This document shows positions 57,813-64,000 of a DNA stretch of 64,000 nt, piece after piece. A model generated the notes under the pieces. The model was given only the letters and a program-made list of their open reading frames with translations. It was not told where the DNA came from and did not search any database. Position numbers and translations under genes: made by a program. Each line of letters begins with the position of its first letter. Within the stretch, counting starts at the first letter, position 1. Origin of the DNA: Verrucomicrobiaceae bacterium (lineage in GTDB: Bacteria > Verrucomicrobiota > Verrucomicrobiia > Verrucomicrobiales > Verrucomicrobiaceae); the NCBI GenBank assembly GCA_021298725.1, contig JAJTDU010000005.1, forward strand, positions 1-64,000, in the 5' to 3' direction.

Positions 57813-59762
57813 TTAGTGCTTAGCGAGGGCTTTGTCAGCGGTGGGTTTCGTTTCCGGTTTACCCTGCTCTGTTTCCCACTGCGGGAAGAAGTCAGCGCCG
57901 TGGCCGGGCACGCTGTACTCGTAAGGGCCACGATGGGCGACGGGTTCAAAGAGGAAATTGCCATGCGGTGGTGGCGTCGGTGTGGCCCATTCCAAGGTGG
58001 TGGCGCCCCAGGGATTGTCGTTCTCGATTTTTTTGCCGCCCTTGATGCTGAACCAGAAATTGATGATGAACGGCACCTGGCCGAGGGCGAGAATGAACGC
58101 ACCGACAGACATCACGATGTTCAGCGAGAGCATGTTGTCCGGAATGTTGAAGCCGAAGAAGCCACCGATGTTGTGGGTCAGCGTCGTGCTCCAGTTCTGG
58201 AATCCAGAAGTGTTTTCAAAGTACTTGCCACCGTCATACCACCGGCGGTGGAAGCCTGCCATGCCTTGGATAAACATCGGTGCAAAGACGAGGTTCATTC
58301 CAATCAGTGAGGGCCAGAAGTGCCACTTGCCGAGGCGGTCGCTCATGAAACGTCCTGTGATCTTGGGGTACCAGTGATAGACGCCTGCGAACAGGGCGAA
58401 AATGGTTCCCGGAGCCACCACATAGTGGAAGTGGCCAATGACGTAGTAGGTATCATGAAGGGCAAGGTCGATGAACGCAAAGGCCAGAGGCAGGCCGGTG
58501 AGACCACCGATGCCGAACATCGGAAGGAAGGCCGAAGCGAATAACATCTGTGTGTTGAAACGGATGGAGCCGCCCCAAAGTGAAACCATGAGGCAGGTCA
58601 GCAGCACGACCGAGGGCACAGAGATGAGCACAGTGGTGATTTGGAAGTAGGTGGACATCATCGTGCCCATGCCGGTGAGGTACATGTGATGCGCCCAGAC
58701 CAGGAAGCTGAGGAAGCCCAGCGTAAGCACGCCATAGACCAGTGACTTGTAACCCCAGAGAGGGCGACGCGCGTTGCAGGGAATGACGTCACTCAAAATG
58801 GCAAAGGCTGGCAAAATAAGCACATACACCTCGGGATGGGCGAGAAACCAGAACAGATGCTGGTAGAGCAGCGGACTACCGCCGCCAGAGATGTCGAGAT
58901 GCTTGCCACCTTCCATCAAGCCTGTGGGCAGGTAGAAGGAGGAGCCAAACACACGATCAGAAAGCTGTAGGATGGCAGCGACTTCGAGCGGTGGGAAAGC
59001 CAGCAGCAGCAGGAAGGCGATGACAAACATGGCCCAGCAGAAGAAAGGCATCTTCATCCAGGTCATCCCTTTAGTGCGCAGGTTGATGATGGTAGCGATG
59101 AAGTTGACGGAACCGAGCAATGAAGCGGAGATGTTGAACACCATCGCCGTGAGCCACCAAGTATGGCCGTGCGCCCAGACGCTGGTCACGCCGATGCCAG
59201 TGGTGGAGGCGAGCGGCGAATACATAGTCCAACCGGTCTGCACTGGACCGGTGCCGACGAAGAAGCTGTAAACCATCAGCACGCCACTGATGAAGAAGAA
59301 CCAGTAGCTCAGCATGTTCAGTTTCGGAAAAGCCATGTCGATAGTGCCGATCTGCAAGGGCATCACGAAATTACCAAAGGCGGCGAAACCAAGCGGCACG
59401 ATGCCGAAAAACACCATGATGGTACCGTGCATGGCACCAAGCATGTTGTAGATCTCACCGTTGAGGGAGCCGTCCGCGTTCATCCAGCGACCAAACATGG
59501 ACTCAAAGGCATCTCCCAGGCCAGGAATGGCACGTATTTCCGCGATGGCAGGCAGCGGGACGCCCGGGTAGGCGATGCTCCAGCGCATGAGCAGCATGAG
59601 GAAAAAGCCGAACAGCAAAAAAAGCAGGCCGGTGATGCCGTACTGGATGCCGATGGTCTTGTGATCAGTGGACCAGACGTACTTCCTCAGGAAGCCCGGC
59701 TCATGATGGTCGTGCGCATGATGGTCTTGCGCGTGTTCGTGGGAGGTGGCGGCGGCGCTCAT
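57813..59762 (-). CDS. coxA: Cytochrome c oxidase subunit I (aa3 type)
   Basis: STDHKTIGIQYGITGLLFLLFGFFLMLLMRW, LFWFLAHPEVYVLILPAFAILSDVI, WAHHMYLTGM, DTYYVIGHFHYV. Confidence 0.97.
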   Translation of the reverse strand: MSAAATSHEHAQDHHAHDHHEPGFLRKYVWSTDHKTIGIQYGITGLLFLLFGFFLMLLMRWSIAYPGVPLPAIAEIRAIPGLGDAFESMFGRWMNADGSLNGEIYNMLGAMHGTIMVFFGIVPLGFAAFGNFVMPLQIGTIDMAFPKLNMLSYWFFFISGVLMVYSFFVGTGPVQTGWTMYSPLASTTGIGVTSVWAHGHTWWLTAMVFNISASLLGSVNFIATIINLRTKGMTWMKMPFFCWAMFVIAFLLLLAFPPLEVAAILQLSDRVFGSSFYLPTGLMEGGKHLDISGGGSPLLYQHLFWFLAHPEVYVLILPAFAILSDVIPCNARRPLWGYKSLVYGVLTLGFLSFLVWAHHMYLTGMGTMMSTYFQITTVLISVPSVVLLTCLMVSLWGGSIRFNTQMLFASAFLPMFGIGGLTGLPLAFAFIDLALHDTYYVIGHFHYVVAPGTIFALFAGVYHWYPKITGRFMSDRLGKWHFWPSLIGMNLVFAPMFIQGMAGFHRRWYDGGKYFENTSGFQNWSTTLTHNIGGFFGFNIPDNMLSLNIVMSVGAFILALGQVPFIINFWFSIKGGKKIENDNPWGATTLEWATPTPPPHGNFLFEPVAHRGPYEYSVPGHGADFFPQWETEQGKPETKPTADKALAKH

Positions 59763-59773
59763 GGGGTCGTTGT

Positions 59774-59801
59774 AAGTTCAGAGTTCAGGGTTCAAAGTTG
59801 A
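59774..59801. repeat. 7-bp-period repeat
   Basis: AAGTTCA GAGTTCA GGGTTCA AAGTTGA upstream of coxA. Confidence 0.75.
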
Positions 59802-60676
59802 AAGGCCTGCGTGAAGTCGAACTCGAAATCAGCAGTGGCTTTGCCATTACGGACAGTGATGGTCTGGGACAAATTTTGGGCAAATTGCGGATGCCAAGCC
59901 TCGATGACGTAAACGCCATCGGGCAGAGCACGGCTGATCTCGTAACTTCCGTCAGCAGCGGAAACGGCAGCGTGAATGCCTTCATGAACAAACACCCACG
60001 CTTTCATCCAACGATGAACGTCACATTCAAGGCGGTAGATGCCAGGTGTGTTGAATGTGCGCACATTTTCATCGCCACGTGAAGGCTGGCCGATGTTGTC
60101 GATGTTGTCACCCTTGCCACGCGTGCCAGCCTCGTGGCGGGCGATGCGGATGTTGTGGAAGGTGAGGTCGCTGTTGCGAAAGCGGACGTTCTGGCCTGGC
60201 TGGACCGCCAGGGTGTGCGGAGAGAACTCACAACCTGTCTGGTCAATGAGAGGCGTCACTTCAGGAAGATTGCTGGCACGCTGCGATCCGCGCACGGTGA
60301 TCACTGCGTCGGCCAAGGCACCGTCCGCCGTCACTCGCCAGGTCGAATCAACAATCTCGCCATGGCCGGTGCAAAAAGGATTGCCGCCGACATCGACGAG
60401 CTTGCGCAGAGCCTTGGTGCCCGCGCCTTTGAGTGTGACCTTGCCGGTGATGCTCGATTGGGTAGCAATTTCAACCGCAGGACTCAGCGGCGCGGATGCG
60501 TGCTGGGAGGCAGAATCTGCCACTTTTCCGCAGGCGGACGTGCTGAGGGTCATCAGGACCAATGCGCCTTTGAATCCAGCTTCCAGGCTTCCTCGCATCA
60601 CTGCCACCCAAGACTCGCTACTTCCAAGAGCAGAAGTAGGAGGAAGAGTAGGAGGTAGATGTCGCGTGGCGGACAT
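59792..60676 (-). CDS. Cupredoxin/carboxypeptidase-regulatory-like exported protein
   Basis: CEFSPHTLAVQPGQNVRFRNSDLTFHNIR...RLECDVHRWMKAWVFVHEGIHAAVSAADGSYEISRALPDGVYVIEAWHPQF. Confidence 0.75.
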   Translation of the reverse strand: MSATRHLPPTLPPTSALGSSESWVAVMRGSLEAGFKGALVLMTLSTSACGKVADSASQHASAPLSPAVEIATQSSITGKVTLKGAGTKALRKLVDVGGNPFCTGHGEIVDSTWRVTADGALADAVITVRGSQRASNLPEVTPLIDQTGCEFSPHTLAVQPGQNVRFRNSDLTFHNIRIARHEAGTRGKGDNIDNIGQPSRGDENVRTFNTPGIYRLECDVHRWMKAWVFVHEGIHAAVSAADGSYEISRALPDGVYVIEAWHPQFAQNLSQTITVRNGKATADFEFDFTQAFQL

Positions 60677-60684
60677 GTGGCGAA

Positions 60685-61407
60685 TTACTTGGCCGGTGCG
60701 GCTGCCGCAGTGGCTCCAGGGCCTGCGGTGATCTCGCCGGGCACGTTTTTGTCGGCAAAGGGCTTCAGTTCCGCTTCGGTCCACTGCGTGGCGCGCTTTT
60801 CCTCGTCGCGGATTTTCTGCACCATCTCCTTGGTGACCATGGTGCCTTCATTGCCCCAGTTATTGCGGATGTAAGTCAGCACATTGGCGAGATCCTGGGA
60901 GGACATCGCCGCGCCGAAAGCCTGCATTCCTCCGGGGGTGTTGTAACCCTGGCCTTTGACAGTGATCGCACCAACGAGGCCGTGCTGAACCACACGCACG
61001 AGGCGCTCGGTGCCGCCATTGACCCACTCAGAACCTGCCAGAGGCGGGAACTGTCCGGGAATACCACCACCGTTGCCTTGATGGCAACCGCCGCAGACGG
61101 CATAACCACTCGCGCCTTTTTTCATGGCAAGAGCAAAGGGATCAAGCGCTGCGCCAGCATCACCCGCGCCTGGACGTGGGTCGCCACCACCAGAACTGAC
61201 CACTGAGAACGGATTACTGACATCGAAACTCCAGCCACCAGCCATCGGGCCGAGTTGACCGCCGGCGATGATGGCGACGAGCATGAGCAAAAACACAGCC
61301 CACAGCGGTGCGGGCTGGCTTTCGGGGGGAAGATCGGCCTTCTCGCGCTTCACGGCGGAGTGAAGTCGGTCAAGATCGGTGCTGTCAGGATGGGCGGGGG
61401 CGCTCAT
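60685..61407 (-). CDS. Membrane-anchored monohaem cytochrome c
   Basis: One N-terminal TM; CGGCHQGNGGGIPGQFPPLAGSEWVNG, GGMQAFGAAMSSQDLANVLTYIRNNWGN. Confidence 0.9.
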   Translation of the reverse strand: MSAPAHPDSTDLDRLHSAVKREKADLPPESQPAPLWAVFLLMLVAIIAGGQLGPMAGGWSFDVSNPFSVVSSGGGDPRPGAGDAGAALDPFALAMKKGASGYAVCGGCHQGNGGGIPGQFPPLAGSEWVNGGTERLVRVVQHGLVGAITVKGQGYNTPGGMQAFGAAMSSQDLANVLTYIRNNWGNEGTMVTKEMVQKIRDEEKRATQWTEAELKPFADKNVPGEITAGPGATAAAAPAK

Positions 61408-61431
61408 GGGGCAAACGGGTCGCGAGAGGGG

Positions 61432-62106
61432 CTATTTTTTGGCTGGGGAGGCGGCGACTGCCGCGCTCTGGCCGGGAACGGGATAATCTCTCTTCAAAGA
61501 GAGGAGGTATTCGACAAGGCGGTCAGCCTCGGGGGTCGGAACGACTTCATAACCCGCAGGCGGCGCGAATTTCTTCGACAGCTTCAGAGCACGGTCAGAA
61601 GGAGGACCCTGGATCTTCTGCAACTTGTAGAGCTGGGTGTAGGCGGGCATCGTGCTCCAGTCATGCACAGAACGCGGTGCGTAGAAGTGAACGTGAAGCG
61701 CAGCGGCTTCGGGGGCGCGCCAGCCGAAATTGGTGAGGTCCGGTCCCACACGCTGGATGCCAAGCAGAGCGTATTTCTCACTGAGGTAGTCACGCAACAC
61801 GTTCGAACGAGCGGCGACAGGGCGGGCTTCTTGATCCTGGCCCCAGCCTTTGTACCAGCCGTCGAGTCCGAGCTGGGAAGGACGGATCATCTGGGTGTGA
61901 CACTGATTGCAGCCCTCACGAACATAAACAAGCTGGCCCTGTGCGTTGATCGGGGCAGGCGGGAACATGCCTTCCACGCCGTCTTTATCCTTGTCATAGG
62001 CGACGGGGGTGAGCTGCTGATACTTCACCACTGGGATTACGATAAGGCAAAGCCAAGGCAGGCCGAAGGCGGCGGCGAGGCCGAGAATGAAGGAGCGGAA
62101 GTTCAT
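61432..62106 (-). CDS. ccoO: cbb3-type cytochrome c oxidase subunit II (CcoO-like)
   Basis: GQLVYVREGCNQCHTQMIRPSQLGLDGWYKGWGQDQEARPVAARSNVLRDYLSEKYALLGIQRVGPDLTNFGWR. Confidence 0.92.
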   Translation of the reverse strand: MNFRSFILGLAAAFGLPWLCLIVIPVVKYQQLTPVAYDKDKDGVEGMFPPAPINAQGQLVYVREGCNQCHTQMIRPSQLGLDGWYKGWGQDQEARPVAARSNVLRDYLSEKYALLGIQRVGPDLTNFGWRAPEAAALHVHFYAPRSVHDWSTMPAYTQLYKLQKIQGPPSDRALKLSKKFAPPAGYEVVPTPEADRLVEYLLSLKRDYPVPGQSAAVAASPAKK

Positions 62107-63584
62107 GCGTGGGCGGGAAGGGCGTGTTCGTCATGCTCACGGTGCAGCAGCGTCGGAGCCGAGCTGCGGCGGCCAAGGCCAGCGACCATGAGCAGAAGGT
62201 GAAGGAGGAACATCAAGTTCGAGAAGCTGATCAATGCCCAAGCCACGGCACGGGAGACGACATAAGCGCGGGAATTCACGACGTGGTTCATGAAGTTCTG
62301 GTCCCAGTGCTCAGGATTGTTCAGATCCGCGCCCTGCTGCCAGCCTGCCACGAGACTCATGACGACAATGGTTCCGATGCCATAGACGGAGAACCAGAAG
62401 TGGTTGCGAATCAGGCGCACGCTGAGCCATTCACAGCCGGAGAGACGCGGCACAATGTAGTAGATGGCACCGAACACGCACATGCTGAAGAAACCATACA
62501 CGCTGACCACCTGGAAGGAATACCAGGACTGCGTGAACTGAAGCGCGGAACCAGTCCAGAAAGCAGAGTTCAACGCCAAGACGAAGCCGGAAACCGGGTA
62601 GAACAACGCTCCGAAGAAGATGAAGCGCAGCGTGGGGCTGCTAGCAACGGCGCTGTGCTTACCGAGCGTCGTGAGGTGATGATTCAGGCCGACAAGACCA
62701 ACTGGGATGAGCAGAAGCACACCGGTGGCGGCACCGACGGCAGTCATCCAGGCAGGCAGCGGGCCGCCCATGTATTTCTGCATGCCTGTCCAGCCACCAA
62801 GGATGGCGAGCGTCCAAAAACCAGCCGATGCAAGCTGTGCGGAGGCGATGGGCTGCCCCGTGATCTTCGGGATGAAGTAATAAGCAGCTCCGATACCGAC
62901 CGGAACGAAGAAGAGAAGGATCACTCCGTGGATGTACCAGGCGTCAATGCCTGCTCCAAGAGCACCCAGGCCGGGGAGGCAATGCAACGCGACATTGGCC
63001 GTGATGAAAATCCAGGGGAACCAGAAGCAAGCACCCAGGATGTACCAAGTGCTGACCATGAAGCCCTCTGGACGGAAGGCGCGGCCAAACATGCGCGCAA
63101 TCGGCCAAGCGTAGCAAAGGAAGCATGCCAGCAGCACCGGCCAGACGAATTTCGGCATTTCCAACCATTCAATGGAAGTGCTCTTGCCCATCAGAATGGC
63201 CAAGATGCCGACCGTGATGGTGATGTTCCAGAAAACACCAGCGGTGATCAGCAGGCTCTTGCCGTGCTTGAGTTCCTGACCGGAACGTCGGGCCATGATC
63301 CACAGCATGACTCCAAGAGCGGCCTGAACACCCCAACCATACACAAGCGCATTGATGTGTGCTGGCTGAAGGCGGCCATACGAGATGAATGGGGCATTAC
63401 CCAGGAACTCGGGCTCCACCAGCTTGATCGCAGCGAGAACGCCGAGAATCGTGGAGAGCATGAGCCAGAAGGCACCATTGGTGAAAAGGAACAGCACAGG
63501 ACCTTTGACCGACTTGTCGATCGCCGCGCGGCGAAGATTGTCGGCCTGAAGTTCCGTGTCAGATGAGGCGGGAGTGGTCTGCAT
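62103..63584 (-). CDS. ccoN: cbb3-type cytochrome c oxidase subunit I (CcoN-like)
   Basis: GRLQPAHINALVYGWGVQAALGVMLWIMARRSG, WYIHGVILLFFVPVGIGAAYYFIPKITGQPI; ATGA overlap with ccoO. Confidence 0.93.
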   Translation of the reverse strand: MQTTPASSDTELQADNLRRAAIDKSVKGPVLFLFTNGAFWLMLSTILGVLAAIKLVEPEFLGNAPFISYGRLQPAHINALVYGWGVQAALGVMLWIMARRSGQELKHGKSLLITAGVFWNITITVGILAILMGKSTSIEWLEMPKFVWPVLLACFLCYAWPIARMFGRAFRPEGFMVSTWYILGACFWFPWIFITANVALHCLPGLGALGAGIDAWYIHGVILLFFVPVGIGAAYYFIPKITGQPIASAQLASAGFWTLAILGGWTGMQKYMGGPLPAWMTAVGAATGVLLLIPVGLVGLNHHLTTLGKHSAVASSPTLRFIFFGALFYPVSGFVLALNSAFWTGSALQFTQSWYSFQVVSVYGFFSMCVFGAIYYIVPRLSGCEWLSVRLIRNHFWFSVYGIGTIVVMSLVAGWQQGADLNNPEHWDQNFMNHVVNSRAYVVSRAVAWALISFSNLMFLLHLLLMVAGLGRRSSAPTLLHREHDEHALPAHA

Positions 63585-63587
63585 GAC

Positions 63588-63977
63588 TTACTTGGGCGGA
63601 GCGGGTGCGGCAGGAGGAGTGACCGGAGCAGCAGCGGGCGCTGGAGCAGCGGCAGCTGCTTGTTTCAACTGCGTCGGAGAACCGGGGACGACCTGGGTGC
63701 TGACCGTAGGCTTTTTGGCACCGAGTTGGGCCACGGTGGTGTCAAAGACAGCCTTCTTCTTCGCGGCATCGCTGAAGCCGAGCTTGGCAAGGTTCTCATT
63801 CTGCGCCTTGACGATCTCGGCCGTGTTGGACAGACGTTCTGGTGCGCGCGGATCATCACCGAGCTTCGAATCGGCGCTGGCCACGATGAGGGTGAACAGC
63901 ACGGCGAAGCCTGCAAAGGCTCCCAGCACCCACAGGAAGGTAGCACCGGCTTTTTTGGGTTGTTCGGACTGCGACAT
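63588..63977 (-). CDS. Small TM protein with Ala/Pro-rich tail, head of oxidase cluster
   Basis: ATFLWVLGAFAGFAVLFTLIVASADSKLG..., co-directional 4 nt from ccoN. Confidence 0.6.
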   Translation of the reverse strand: MSQSEQPKKAGATFLWVLGAFAGFAVLFTLIVASADSKLGDDPRAPERLSNTAEIVKAQNENLAKLGFSDAAKKKAVFDTTVAQLGAKKPTVSTQVVPGSPTQLKQAAAAAPAPAAAPVTPPAAPAPPK

Positions 63978-64000
63978 GGAAAAATCGGGGATCAGATCAG

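Noticed and set aside
62109-63566. 485-aa + strand ORF
   Set aside because: Antisense of ccoN; composition typical of a mirror ORF
1-64000. CRISPR arrays, tRNA/rRNA genes, prophage or integrative element signatures
   Set aside because: None recognised on reading either strand; the repeats seen are palindromic/REP or heptad types, not spacer-interleaved direct repeats

Overview
The window looks like a Verrucomicrobia-type chromosome segment, inferred from PSD1/DUF1501/DUF1552/DUF1592/DUF1080/sulfatase genes and a small COX24-like protein. It carries about 45 genes: ahcY, metK, nuoB-nuoC, LptF/G, pyrH-frr, two Cys/Met PLP enzymes, msrA, a RelE/ParE-type TA pair, a tandem-fused uvrA (about 1880 aa), hisG, RAYT, ctaA and a mixed aa3 (coxABCD) / cbb3 (ccoNO) oxidase cluster. 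The most interesting signal is a set of palindromic repeats. A REP-associated tyrosine transposase (RAYT) is bracketed by two GGAA/GGAG-type paired-hairpin (BIME-like) elements. Related copies sit in frame inside the adjacent PSD1 cytochrome gene, and their loop base (CAA instead of TAA) keeps the reading frame open. Unrelated GTAG/GGAG hairpin pairs and 7-bp-period repeats are also read through in frame in a sulfatase gene and at three places in uvrA. Other signals are: a shared ATCAACnnATCnTGAT motif upstream of both ahcY and metK; a perfect TGTGA-N6-TCACA site before nuoBC; a COX3 with an insert of about 280 aa; an acyltransferase with an internal ankyrin domain; and at least five genes, including essential pyrH, broken by frameshifts, four of them with apparent loss of an internal segment (possible assembly errors). 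No tRNA, rRNA, CRISPR array or prophage was recognised. All family calls are from memory of motifs; no searches were run.
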